A stretch of DNA of 64,000 nt from Whitmania pigra. Its lineage: Eukaryota > Annelida > Clitellata > Hirudinida > Haemopidae. The position numbers and the translations under genes were made by a program. The stretch is from positions 2,403,501-2,467,500 of the forward strand of contig JAJTWR010000269.1 in the NCBI GenBank assembly GCA_021613335.1, given 5' to 3'. Position 1 is the stretch's first letter, and each line of letters starts with the position of its first letter. Below are positions 18,140 to 33,100 of this stretch, piece by piece. The notes under the pieces are model-generated. The model had not been told where the DNA came from. It saw nothing but the letters and a program-made list of their open reading frames with translations, and did not search any database.

Positions 18140-21100
18140 TTAGCAATTTTTATAAAGTCTAACAAGTTCATTGCAACGAGATAAAATTTGCTTAACCAGC
18201 CCAGAACCATCATCTGCCATGCTGTCTGTGATTTTCTCAAATGCAGTGTTTGAAGAATTTGGCTGGGTCAGAAAATCAATGTTTATCAAAATGCTGTCCA
18301 CTCTCTCAACCAGAGATTCCAGATGTTTGTCATAAATTTCGGAACAAAAATATGTCAATGTTGGAAATTCCATAGGCATTTGATTAGCATTTTTAGAATA
18401 GAAGACAGCTGTAATCCCATTCTTGATTGCCTGTGAATCATTGCAATCAATTCAACTTTAAAAGTATAAAGCTATTTAATTAAAAATTAATGTTACTTAC
18501 AACTGATAATTATGCCCTAAGATGCATTACTAGGTCGCTAATTATATATATATAACATACATAATTATATTAATAGAAAAGGAAACATGCAATGATCAAG
18601 CTTAAGTTAAGGGGATGCAAAAGTGGGTATACAGTAGCGCCACATCAATGAAATTAGTAAAATATTATACCGAAGTAAAAGCAAATTCATGTATTTTTTT
18701 TATTACCTACTTTTTGCACCCCCCTGTATAACATTACTTGATTGAAAATAGTTAATTAAAAAATTATAAATGAATTTTTATTTTGGCCATTAAGGTAAAA
18801 AAAAAACTTTACTAATTATAGGTTATGAGGTTTAATCGAAGGAATTAATAAGATGCCAATCAACTGTAGCTTCCTTTCATTTAAGCAAATTTTCAGATTG
18901 AGTGGGATAAATAGGAGGATATCATCATCCATGCATTGTTACGATCAGTTGTAATAATTATAATGATTATCCAAATAAAACAATTACCTGATAATATTTG
19001 ATGCATCTCCACTGTGCAGATTTAAACTTAAGATTAGAATCATTAAGTGCTGCTTCTGCATCATGTTGAGCCTGTTTCATCCACAACTCTGCTTTCTTTG
19101 GATCATTCTTTCGTTTTCTGGAGAAATTGGAGAAAAAATTTCTATAAGTTCTCTTAGATAAAGTACTCTGGAAATTGTTCCCTTTTTTCTGTTTTGCATA
19201 GCTGTGTTGCCTTGCACGATGATTCATATGTTCAAAATAACTGTTGTTCCAATCATGGCTTTCATTGAAGGTACTTTGATTATCTTGTTTGTCAAAAGTT
19301 TTACTATTGTAATCATCGATGGATAAGCCTTTTTCTAATCTTGCAATAAGGATTTTTAGATGTTTAAATGCCTCATTAAACAGCTTTGAGTTGTTAGAAT
19401 TCTTATCTGGATGATATTTAAAGTAAAGTCTCTTTAATGCCTTTTTTCTTTCAACTTCAGGAAGTTCCCAGATTTCTTTTAAAACAGATTTCAATTCATC
19501 AATTATTTCTGACAATGTTTCAAAAGTTTTAACACCCTCATCTGCAGCTCCAAAATCATTGTCTGGTAGCAATATAACACTCCTATTACCAAACTTTGTT
19601 TCAAATGCATAAAGTCTTGTGGCACAAATTACTTGTTGATGAGAGCCAAAGTCGACTTCATATTCAAGGGCAAATCTCGAAAGATTGTCATCGTTAGTAT
19701 GCACTTTGATGATTTCAACCAAGATATATTTTGGTTCACCTTCTTCTCCTCTATCAAGAGGATCATCAACTTCATATGCCACCAACTGTTTTGGATAATA
19801 AATGCATACATCCTGAACTAAACTGAAGTGGTCCTCAATTGGTATTTCATTTCCAAGGGGTATTTTGAACATTGAAGAATATGTTTTCACTCCCATTGTT
19901 TCCAATATTTCATCAATGTGACAAGAATTTGCCTGTAAAATTTCTTTTATTTCATTAGATGCAGATGGAATATTAAAATAATTGGCCAATTGTTTCGATA
20001 CCTTCAAAAGGAAAAGGTGATTTATCTCAGAAACATAAATACTGAATTTATCATTGTTGTGATCATGCTCAAAAAAGTATGGCCTTTGTTCCATCTTATT
20101 TTCTATGACTTTTCCATCCAAAATGAATTGAATAGTTATACTTTCCTTTCCACAAAACTCAACTTTTTTCAGCATTTCAGATAAATATTCAAAATCTATT
20201 CTTTTCTTCAAATCATGTGAATAATGAATATTTATTTGAACTAATCCATCCAAGAAATTTGGATGATTTATGTTGTTTTGCAAATCATTGACTTTAGGAA
20301 CAGATATATCTTTTCCAAGAGAAAATATTTTCTCTTGTAGAATGTCATCAAGAATTTTTGGTCTGATTGATTCTGGTAATTTTAACAGTAATTCCGCTTT
20401 AATTGAGATAATAACAGGGTGGCCTATGTTATTAAAAATAGCTTCATCCTCTCTATGTTTCGTAGTGCAATAAATTTCAGTAGATTTATGTAATGTGCCT
20501 GCTTCACACGGAAGAAACAATCTTTTCAAGTCATTAAATTTGGAGATGTCTTGTTCTGCAAGTTCCAATAATTTTACAAATAACCTATTGGCGATGCTTT
20601 TATGGTTTGGATCCATCTCCTGATCTCCAATTTTGTTTTTAATGCTTTCCAAAGACTGTGCACACTGTCCAACTGTTATGTCATTTGTTGCTCCTAATTG
20701 CAGCAGTAACCTTTCATGTTTTCCATAAAAACTTGGAAGTTTGACAATGTAAGGAAAAATTTCATCTTTTGATCCAATATCAGTTGCAATTTGGTTTGGT
20801 TGAACCAACATATGGATTTCATCAATGTACAAACACTTGATGCCTTTTAGTGTTTCCATTGATTGTCGATCTAGTCCATTTGAACTGAACCATGAAAGAT
20901 GCCCATCAGTCAAGTTTTTTATCAAAGTCTCCATCTCTTGTCTGCTTGGTGGAGAAAGTTTATCAAATCCATGAGAGATGTTTGCCAAGTTTTTACAAAC
21001 CAAATTTGAATCTAATTTTGTCTTGACACTCAACTTTTCAAGTAACTTAGCATTAAGATCTAAGTGAATAGTCATGGCTGGCAAAACATTTGAAACTGTC

Positions 21101-24100
21101 CAGCATAATCTTAGATTTCTTGCTAAAACTGAATTTGTAAAAGAAATGTATTTTCTGCTGCAATATCTGGAACATAATTCCAAAAGATCTTTATCAATTT
21201 TTGGTGGGTACAGGAAAGGGATCACTTTGATCTGGTTCAAAAAATTGTCATCCATCCAATCACCTCTAAGTTCATAATTATTAATCAGACATTCAATCAA
21301 TAAACATTGCGCTTTTGAAGTATCCATATTCAAAGAAGGCAATTTAGAAGCATATCCCAAAAATGATTCTTTTGACACTTCAGTTATTAATCCACATTTT
21401 TTAACAAATTCATACCAATCATATTTATTAAATGGCTCAGGAAGAAATATCTCCTCCATTAAGGCAAATAATTGTACATTCTCGTCATAAAAATAAGAAG
21501 CTCTTCTTAGTTCCCCATTGTGTTCAATAAAAGAAAAGTCTTTTAATCTTTGAATGAAATGTCTTTCATTACAATTTGCAATGTTTCTAATCATTTGCAA
21601 GTGCACCATTTGACTTTTCTTGTTGAAATATTTAAAAGCATCAAAAAGGAACCTGATGTATGCTTCAGCATCTGTTAGCTTTTCACACTTTATGAATTCA
21701 AAAAGGTTTCTAAAATCAGAATTGTCTTTCAAAAATACATGTGATGCAGGTAAAACTTTTGTATCAAACTGAGGGATATTTTGGGGAATGATAAATGCCT
21801 TTGCACTCTTTAATGCAATTTGTTGATTGTTGATATCAATATAGAAGGGAAGGGATTTCAGAATGTTGCAGGCATTTGGACATTTTTGTATACCAGCAGT
21901 ATTTCTTTCAAAATATTTCAAAATTTCCAAGCCTTGATCTTCCCCAGGAATTGTTTTTGATTCCAAATTTATGTAAATGTCTTCCAGAACTGTTAGAATG
22001 TGAACAGGATTATGAATGTCACCAAACAAGTTGAGAACTTCCTTTTTAATGCAATCTAAATTTATTAATTTCATATTTAAAATAGGAACACCCACAGCAA
22101 CAAGACTTTCAAACAATGTTTTTGAACTCTGATCATATAGTTCCAGAGGCTTTAAAACACAAAACATTTTATGCACTGGATACAAATAGTCACCTTTATT
22201 GATTTTAACAGGTGTTATGGACATATTTTGAATTGGTTTCAAATCATTTGATTCCTTAAAGATATCATCAATAAAGTTCCAAACTGCATTCAACCACTTA
22301 AGACATTCTGAACTCTGCTTGAAATGTCTGCATGTATTGTCAAACTGCAGTAATCTATTTACATCTTTTGAAGAACAAAGTGGAACAAAATCTCTCATCA
22401 GATCCGAAAAGTTAGGTATAGTTAACTTTTGTATGATTTCAGCTTCTTTGGGAAAGAAGCATTCCACTGAAGGATGAATGAACCGATCCAGTTTATGTGG
22501 GGCAACATTACAATGCTTTGATTCAAAGAGAATTAATTTGTTAGAAGCTTTGTGCAAGATGTTGCTGGATGACAGTAAGAGTGGAAGGTTTCCAAGCTTA
22601 GAAGCATCAGTTATGTCTTTTGAAATGTATTCTAAAACTGCAAGAACATTTTTTACTGAATTAAGTGGTGTTTCTTCCAGTTTCTTGGGAAGGCCATTGA
22701 ATAATGGTGATGAAGACAAGTGAATGCAAACATTTTCGGGTGTAATTTTTTTTATTTGTTCCATTCCTACTTTTTGGAAATTATTCCAGAGATCAATTGG
22801 ACCAACAACAATTTTCAAACCACAAGTATGTAAAGTTTCACGCAACAATTTTGCCTTTTCCAGATGAATGTCTGGTATAAAACTTGCTAACTTGAATCTA
22901 GGTAATAGTTGAACATTTAAATCATCAAAATATACTTCTTCATCAACATTTGTCCATTTGGCAACATCTTCATGGTTGGGGTTAAAAAGCAAGAATAAAT
23001 CCAATTTATTCACATACACATGCTTATAAAACTCTTTTTTTATAACAACTAAAGGCTCATGTAATTCCCCTGGAAATAATTGATAAAAACTAAGCAATGT
23101 TTTATGAAAATCGTTTGGTTTCTTTAAAACCAGTTCTCTTTCTTTCAAGTATCTCAACAGCGAACAATAAGCAGGCACAATTATTTGACTCATCACTGCT
23201 TCATTCCATTCTGTCCTAAATGTCTTTTTATCATCAAACCATAAGTCTCTTCTATTTTCGTGATTCAAAAAGAAATGTCCATTTATATGAACAGGAAGCT
23301 CACTAGACCTAGCAAGAGGAAGGAAGGTGAATATTTTACCATTTTTCCGTGTGAAAAATAAATACAGATTGTCAATTTGGAATGCAACTCCTCCATAAGG
23401 TTGAAGATTGATGATCCCTTCATTGTAAGCTTTCAAAATACTAGCAGATATAACCGAAGTGTCTTTAAAGCCAAACCTATGGACCATTATCCAGTTAGAT
23501 ACTTTATTGTTTGAATCTTGTACTTTCACTTCATATAAGATCTCCTGACTAGAAACTCCTTGGAGCAAGATATCTTTACTCTGTAATGATTTGCTCAGTT
23601 CTCTTGTGGATTCCATAAATTTATTTTTTCTAGCCTTTGTATCAACATTGAATTGAAGATGTAAACCTTGAATTATTTCAGTCACAACATTGTTTGATGA
23701 ATCATAAGCAACTTTCACCACTTGGATTGACTCAAGAGATTTCAGAAAAATCAAAAACAAGTGTGATTCATAGTTAAACATTTCCTTTAATAATGTCTGA
23801 ACTTTGTCAGTTGATACTACATTTCCTTTAATTCTAGATATTTGTTGCAACATATGATTTCTAAGTGGCAACCTAAACATAGTTCCACTTTTGTTAACAT
23901 TGTACTTTTCAAAATTGCTAAGATAGCCTTTGTAAACATCAGGAAACATTTGCAAAATTGTTTCACTTTTATAAAGAGCACCCGGATTATTTGAATCAGA
24001 ATCTGGAAGAAAATGACAATTTGGATCAAATACAGCTAGAACAGTTCCTGAAATCTGAGAATTGCTTTTGCACTCATCATCTGATTTTATTGTTGTCATG

Positions 24101-27100
24101 AAAGATGGAGCATCAGTCAAGTGATAAACACAATTAAATCCAACACCATATTGGCCTGTTTTTGTGATGTCATTTTGTTTTGATCCTTCACCCAACTTCT
24201 GGATTCCCTCAAGATCATCTAAAGTAAAAGATTTGTTGTTGTAAATACACAAAGCAGGACCTTGCAAAGGCTTCCATTCATCACAAAAAACCCTTTCATC
24301 AGGCAGTTTTCTGGTGTCATTTATAAAATGTATTTCTGATGCCATTGCATCATCTGCATTTTGAATCATTTCTTTGAAAATATATTCATCCATTGGATAT
24401 CCACTCAGAATTCTATTTATTCTTTCTACTAATTCTTCTTTTTGTCCAAATGAGTAAGAAAGTCTGGAATTGGAGAGACATTTTTCACGAACAGTTTTTA
24501 GTCCTAATTCTCTAGCCAGTGATTTTGATATTTTGTCATGGCAATATTCACAACTTTGAAGTGTTGACCACTCACAATCATTGTATTTCAATTGAGAGGA
24601 GGGACACAAAATGTGCTCCTTGCTGGGCAGAAAAAACTCATCCAGCATTATTTCTTGACCCTTTATTTCATTAGATATGCATTCTAATATATCAATAACA
24701 AGATTCAATGTTGAATCATCAAGTTTTATACCATGATATTTCTTTTCAATTCTGTTTAGCAAATCCACAAATTCAGACACAGTGAATTTTTCTTTTATTC
24801 CTAGGGTTTGACATATTGAAGTCCATTTATTCAAGCTGGTTTCATGAACTCCACACATGTATGGCAACAAAGATTTAAATATAAATGTACTGCATTGACC
24901 TGATGTCAAAAGCCTTGTTGGCTGACCATTGCTTAAAATGAACCTCAATTTTGAGAGCTTTAAGATGTGATCAGGATCCAGTTTATTGCATTTTATCATA
25001 GCTTCTATCTCTTTATGGATATCACCAACAATAGATTTGATAACAGTTTCTACTTTACTGTCTCTTAATAAATAATTGTTGTTTTCATCAAAATGTTTTT
25101 TAAGTTCCTCAACGAGAACTTGTAGAGATTCAAAAGAAAGAAGTTTATTTTGTAAACCAAAGCAACTTTTTATGCATGGGTATCCTCCTTTAAAACTCTG
25201 AACTTCATCAATCACAACATTGCTTGGAGCTGCAATCAGCATTTTGTTCTCAAGATATCCATCTTTGCAAGAGATTAGACATGAATCTGGTTCCTTCCAT
25301 AACAATGGATAACCTTTTGGCTTTGATTTGAATGGAAACATTTTAATGTTCTCAAGTTTAATAACAACATTTGCAATATCAAAATTTGTAGGATCCATCC
25401 CACTTAAATAATTTTCAACCAAATTCAGAAGGACAGGCAATCTTTCTTTCATCAAATCAGGGCATATTTCCACAGAATAACATCTTTCAATGATTTCCTC
25501 TTCTGTGAGTGAATCTGATCTCATTCCTAAACTGCAAAGCATTTGCAAATATGAACTCTTCCTTTCATTCATAGAATTTGAAACAAAAGGAAACATCTGA
25601 TCTTCATTATCAAATAACTTGGCAATTGCTGATGTTGGATTGACAAGCTCATGAATATATTTTAGGCTTTCACCATTAGGAGTCACAGGAATGCAAGCAT
25701 GTTTAATTATAAATCCATTCAAATGGTTATCAGTTATTGTTTCTATTACAATTTGCACTAGATCATTGATTGTAATTGTTGACAAATTTTTCAGAAGCCA
25801 TTCTTCAAAAAACTCTTTTAAGCTAATCACTTTTGAAGTAAAATTGATGTCATTATCCAATTTAAGAAGACAACTATAAATGTTTTGAGGGATTTTTAAT
25901 AAAGCAATTCCATTGATTTTTAGGCTGATACTTATCATGGCACTTTCAATTGTTTCATAGAAGCCTTTACCTTCCAAATCGGCCCCAAGTATTCTGCAGT
26001 TGCTAAAACTGTACATCTGACCATCAACAATGGATTTAAAGACAGAAAAATTCATATTAATTAATTTATTATAAATGGATTCCACTAGGAGACAATTATC
26101 TTGCCAACTTGAAATGTTTGGGAAAATATGGTAAAGATTTAAATTTGGGTGTTTTGATAGATGAAGGAGTAAATTACAATAAGCTGATGCTACACCATCA
26201 GTCAAAAGGGCTTCATTCCAAATCCATCTTCTGTCAGTTTTATCATTTTCAATCTTTGTATACATGTGAGTGCGACTTGAATTCAGAGCAAAATATCCAT
26301 TCACATGAAATGGGAGGGAAGATTTGCATGACAATGGCATAAAGCAGAATATTTTTCCTTCTGTTGTTTCTTGTAATTTCCAAGAATCATTCTCTGAGAG
26401 TCCTAGCTTGATTGCTACTGCTCCAATTGGTAAAAAAGTTGGGTTTTGGAGATATAATTCATATGACTGAGCAATACCCGAACACCAGCTAACATACCAG
26501 ATGTCACATTTACTTCCTCCACTCTTGATATTAAAATATTCTGTTTCTTTAAAGGTCTCTTTTGTTTTCACTTGCAGCACAAATTCATTACTTGTCTCAA
26601 CAGTCATTAATTTCGAAGCTGCGTTCAAGTAGGAGAAATCTATTACCCTGGGCACGTTTTGAATAATTTCTTTAATTTCTCGAGTAATGCCATAAACCTC
26701 TGACATATGCAAACCAGCTGAACTTTCGTTGACCTGATAAATATTGATCTTGACTAAATTTTGTGCAAATAAGAACAAATCTGCTCCAGCTTTTATCAAA
26801 CAATCAAACAATTGAATGACTTCATTCTTGCTGTAGTGCTTCTTGCAGATTTCACTTGAGAGTGCCTGAGATTTTGTTCTCAAAGGGAATCTAAACAATG
26901 TTCCTTGATACTTTTGCATCTTAATACTTGAACTAAAATTGCATCCAAACATTCCATTGAATGGTGCAAATTGATCCCTTAATCGACTTATTTTCTGATT
27001 TCCTGTTAGCTTCAACTTTATCCCTGGACTGCTCTTATTTATCAAAGCTTTTCCCAAATATTTTGTATGAGGATCAAAAAAGACCACATAATCACCACTG

Positions 27101-30100
27101 ACAAATATTGGCACCTCAGTTAAATTGTAAACTGAATTAAACCCAAGACCAAACTTTCCTATTTTTGTGGACATGTGTTCCTTTGTTGCACCTCCCAATT
27201 TCGTAATGTTTCTGAAGTCTTCATCAGTAAACATGGCATTGTTGTGACACCAAATAGCAGGTCCTTGAAGGTCTTTCATATTTTCACTGAGGAGAATATT
27301 TTTACAGCTTTCATTAGTTCTCTCATCAAAAACAAAGCTAATTTCAGTTGCACTAGCATCATCAGCATTTTGAATGAGCTCTTTCAATACAGACAAACCA
27401 TCTGTGTAATCTTTCAATAAGCCTCTCAGACGTGTTGTAATAGACTCTTCTTGACCCCAACTCTGAATCTCTTCAACATTCAGTAATTTACTCAAACAAC
27501 TTGAAATGTTTAAATTTTCAGCAGTTTTCATTGGAATTTTGTCATGTATCAAATGGATGTTGTCATCAATATCTTCTACATCGAACCCATTTTTGTACCA
27601 ACTTTTGTCGCAATAAACACAATCTTCTAAGGCTTTCATTTGTAAATTTGAATTCTTTGTTTTAATTGGAACATAGATTATTTGATCCAATTCATGCAAA
27701 CTATCATTTTCTGCTAAGTGATTCAATATCCTAATAGCAAGATTCAAATCATGATCCACTCTTACAGCATCAATATTTTTGGTTGTCTCATGATAGTCCT
27801 TTATTAATGCTAAAGTTTTTATAAAATCCACTTCTAAAGGAATATTTAAACTTTGCCACAAAATATCAAAGTCTTTAAATGCCACTGGTAATGCATGTAT
27901 GTATGGTGCTGCATTAATAGTTTGATAAGATTTTACCATCTTTTTTGAAACATAAAAGTCTTTACCATTCCAAACCCAAGGAAAGTCCACATTCAAAGTC
28001 ATTCTCAATTCACTTTCTGAATATTGGTTCAAATGGCTATATATTTCCCTAAGAATATCTGGAATCTTATCTGAGGCTTCAACTTTGGTAGCAATGTTCT
28101 TCAAATGATCCACAATCACATCAAGATTTGGACATCGATCCCACCCAAAAAACTTTTCCAAAACACTTAAATGCTTGCAATTGACCATCAAACAAGTTGA
28201 ACCAAGAATCTTTTCGAATTTTGAGGAAACAACATCTTGAATTGTTGCTAACTCTTGAGTCACTTCTTCTCCATAATATTTCAATTCATTTGGATATCCA
28301 TGGGTTTTGGATTTTTTAAATCTAATCCAATTTATGTGTTTAATTTGATTTTTGAAATTTGTATCAAACATATGAGCTTTTGTGTTCAAAAACTTAAGAA
28401 AAATATTGTATCTTTGGGAACTAATACATTTTTTTGGTAGATTTGTAATTAGTTTTTTGCAATCATCTACTGTTATAAAATCAGAAGTTTTTAGTCCAAG
28501 TTTTATTAAAGCACAATGAAATTCAGGATTCCTCCATTCTTCACCAGGAAAATCATCCTCTTCAAGGATGTTTATCAAAACATTATCCTCATGATCAAAC
28601 AGATCTCTAGGTTTTGCCAGAGTCTTTTTATCCCTTTTGGTAATGAATGGAATTTCTGATAAGATTTTTCGAGTGCTTTCAGAAACAATATTAAAATTCC
28701 TACAAATGTACTTCATCAAAAGTTTCATTTCCTCAAAGTTGTAGAAATTGTGTTGAATTCCTGGAAGGAAAGCTTCATCAAGAAGACAGCTGCAATTGAT
28801 TAATTTGACCGAAAGTGCTTTGGCTAATTTCCTTGTTGAGTCATTTGACAAATCCAACAGTTTGATAAATGAAGGAACAGAAGGCATGTGGTTTAAATTG
28901 GCATCCATAGCTGCATTCACTTCATTTAAGGAAACTAACTGGATGTTCTGTTTTGCACTTCCCTCAACTGTTTTAAAAATTTTGCAGCCTCTCAGTATGT
29001 TGATTTCTTCTGCAGTTAATGGCTCTAACATGATTTCTGATGTTAGACAGCTAATAAAGTAATTATTTTCAACATCTGTAAATGTTTCAAATCCATTGGT
29101 GGGATTTATAATCAAAAACTTTAACATGCTTTTTAATCTTGGAGAGAGGATGCTTTTGCCCCACAGACATGGGTGGTTATAAACATCATTTCTATGAGTT
29201 TCAATGAATTTTATACCAAGCTTGATGCATATTTGTATAAAAACTTTGTTGATATTTGTCTCACTAACTGAAGTTCCAATAATAGTAGGTTTTTGTGTTA
29301 ATTTGACCACTTTGTTGTCAGATACCAATAACAAATGCAATCCCACAAAGCAGTCCAAGTTATCCCTAAAATATTGATGCAAACATTTCCATATTCTTTG
29401 AAGCCAATCATGCCTGAACCAGTTAACACTTGATAACTCAACTTCATCATTTACAAAATCTTCCAACATAACCTTCAAGATGTCCACAAATATGTTTCTA
29501 TCAACTTGATGGAGATTAAAATGTCCTGGTATAAAAAAAAATCATTAATAATTTGTAATAAAGGACAGATATTTTAACTCACCTATGAAGGGTTTGCAAG
29601 ACTGCTTAGGCAATTTAAACAAACATACAAATTTATTCGTGAATGTTGGAAAGAGTTCGTGATTGAATTCTTCATTTGAAACAAATATTTTATTAATTGA
29701 AGTTGGATTTTCAAAGATGGTCCAAGTGTTGTCTGCAAGTGGTAAAAGTTGAATGCCTTCTAATGTTTTGATGTTGCTTAGACATTCAAGGAAATATTTT
29801 AACAAAGTTATTTTTTCATTTTCAAAACAACTGATTTTCTTCTGAACATTTTTGTAGCTTTTGCAGACATGTTCTGCAGATAATGGATTGCTCAAACTGT
29901 TGGGAACAATTTGTAGCAAATGTTCAGGAAAACAGGCCAAAGGACTTTTATCTTCCAACATTATTTTCTTGAGCAAATCTGTCACTTCATCATGCATAGA
30001 AGATAAAATGTATGGCATGGATGGTTCCCATGTCAAAGTAGTAATTGAAAACAACTCTAATGATTCAGTGATTATCTTTTGGAAAGATGTGATGAAATTT

Positions 30101-33100
30101 CCCCAATGGTGGTTGACAATTGTTTCATTTGGAAGAACGGAGTAAACATTAAGAGCACACTTTTGGAGAAATTCACTGCTTTCCTTCTTATTTATTAACA
30201 TTTTATGTTCTTTCATGAGATGTACAAAATGTTCTTTGAGACAAACTGGAAGTAATTTTTCTATGAGAAAGTTGTTCCACATGAGATCCTTGTCAGTGAT
30301 TTTTGAAGGATCTTGATCTGCAGAAACCCACTTAAGATGTCTTCTATTTTGGTCAACAGCAAATGATCCCTGAACATGGAAATAAAAACCTGTGGGACTC
30401 TTTTGTTCCAACGGCAAAGGCATAAAACAAAACATTTGTCCATATGGTTCATTCAGATCAGGGTCAATACTTGAAGCATCCTTGATGTGCTTGGATGCAA
30501 TTCCAACTAATGGAAGGTAGCCATCAATTGATTGATCAGTGGTTGGCTCACTTGTCTTGCCTCCAAAGTGTTGAGTCACAATCCATGTTGTTGACTTATT
30601 TCTTCCATTTCCATCAATCACTTCAGTCTGCAGAGAGTAATTTACTGTCAGTGATTCATTCTTGTACCACTCATTAGCATTTGCCTTGATGTGATTTGAT
30701 AGTTTCTCTCTGCCCTTTCCAACATCACCAACAAACTTGCTTGGAACCTTAATTTCCAATAATTTGGTTGCTGATCCATTCATTTTTTCATAAAATTCAA
30801 TGTGTTTGATGTTTTTCAAAAAGAGGAAAATAGCATTGCCTTCTGCTTCCAATGATTTCAAAAGTTGTTGAACTTTTTCACTATCATAGCAATTAGTTGA
30901 TAAATCAGAATGCATTTCTTTATTTCTCAGAGGAAATCTAAACATGGTTCCATCAAAATTTCCAGACTTGAAAGATTTTTCTGTGACTCCAAAAATATTC
31001 TGGATAAAAGGCTGAAACTGATGGCTGAGCTTCTCAATATCTTTGGCATCTTCCTCCACTTGAAAATCCCAATTATAACTTGACGTCCTCTCTGGTCGAC
31101 TTTGTCCAAACACAGGAACTTCAAAAAATCTTTTGTGAGGATCAATGAATCCAATTACATGACCACTGTATATGCTGGGAAGGTCTGATGGTAATATTAT
31201 TAAAAAATGAATTATACTTAAAGATTTCATAATTTTCAATAATTATATTATTATCTATTCCTTAGCTGTAGTACTTACCCATCTACAACACTCTATTATC
31301 AAGTTATTGATTGTATAAAAGAATATATCAGATTTTATATGCAAAGGTTTTTTGAACAGGTCATAGTATGAAGGGAATATCAAACCTGTCAAGTGAAAAA
31401 CAGATTTAAATCCAAGTCCAAACTTTCCAACTTTGAGAGGATCGTCTGCTTTAATGCTGTCATGGAGTCTTCTAATTCCCTCCCAGTCTTCTTCAGTAAA
31501 CACAGCATTGTTGTATGCATACAACGCAGGGCCCTTTATTTAATTAATGATTTATTTACCAAATATAATTTTTAGTAATTACACCAAAAACAGTTTCACT
31601 GGTTTTTTTTATTTTGCCAATATTATTTAGAATATTATTGTTTAGATATTATATTTCCAATAATAGTGGCACAATTTCTCATGCATGCAGTTATATTAAT
31701 AGAAAAAAAATTATCACTTTGTGCTGCTCATACATCCAGATCTAAATTATCACAACTTAATCCAATTGGGCATCCAATTACTTCATTATCATAATTAATT
31801 CATTATCTTGCACCACTTTACCCATTCTTCAAAAACATTTTCTGAGTTGCATTATGCTTATCTTACAATACTTACACAGAGCTTTTTCTAAACAGCTAAA
31901 GATACTTTAAAGATACTTTTCATGAAATAAATTTTTCTTGCAGAAATTATCATACACAAATTTGACCACCACCCCATTCCATTCATTATTTTCAAATGCA
32001 TCATCTGTCCATTACTGCAACATGCATTCATATCAAAAATATAGGCCTGCTTTTGATAAATCCAATATTAAACATTGCTCTATTCTTTATCTTGGACAAA
32101 ATATATATATATATATATATAAAATCCAGCTTTTATTACTAATCAGCCAAACCTATATGCATTTAAATGTCTATAAACAAATTCAATTCATAATAGACTC
32201 ACCAATATTTCATTAATTTAACATGATTAAATTTAGTTACATCTACTTAAATTCATGCCTCATATTGGTTGTCCAATAGCAGGAATTCTTCTCTAGGACA
32301 TTCTTGTAATCACTTTAGTCAAGTAGTTGTGAATTATTGCAAGAACATGTCATGCATTTGAATCTTTTTTTATATTTACTTTAATTTACTGCCTAATGTT
32401 CACTCTCTTAATCTTTTCTGTAATGTAAGAAGTGCTATACCCCTAAATAAAAAAAAAGAAAGAAAAATGAGCACCAAAAGTCAAATGGCACACAAGCTTT
32501 AAACTCAGGAATAGAGATTTATAGTTTTTTTTATGTGTTTTATGTTTTTTTAATGTTCTTTGTTTGTTTGTTTTTTTTAATTTGTTGAAAAATGATAGTT
32601 CATAATTAGATAAACAAATTTATTGCAACATAAGTATAAAACATATACCTTTCCACCAGGCTATTGGTAGGACTTGCAGAGATGACTGCCAAACAAACTG
32701 CTTTGCCCACAACAATAATTTGCTAAATCAGCCATAATGTCCAACTCACAAATACCATCAGTGTGTTTTGCTAAATTACAAGCTTACATGCATCAATTAC
32801 GTCTTCTTCATCGATGTGCTGTTGATCAATGCTGCAAGTTAGCTGCTTTATGTATCATTTTCAGGTGAATTTTTTTCTCTCCAACAGAACACATTTTGCT
32901 TTGGAAATGGTTGGTTGGTAAGCTCATTAAATAATTTTGCAACAAAACTCATTTGTGGGCTGTCCGCTTCAAGAAATGTGATCCCTTCTGCAACTGGTTT
33001 CAGCAACATCAAAACTTCATGCAGCTGATCCCAGAAAACATCATTCAAGATGGATGCTCTAACCACTTTAGAGATATGATGTTGGGCCTCAGCATCAACG

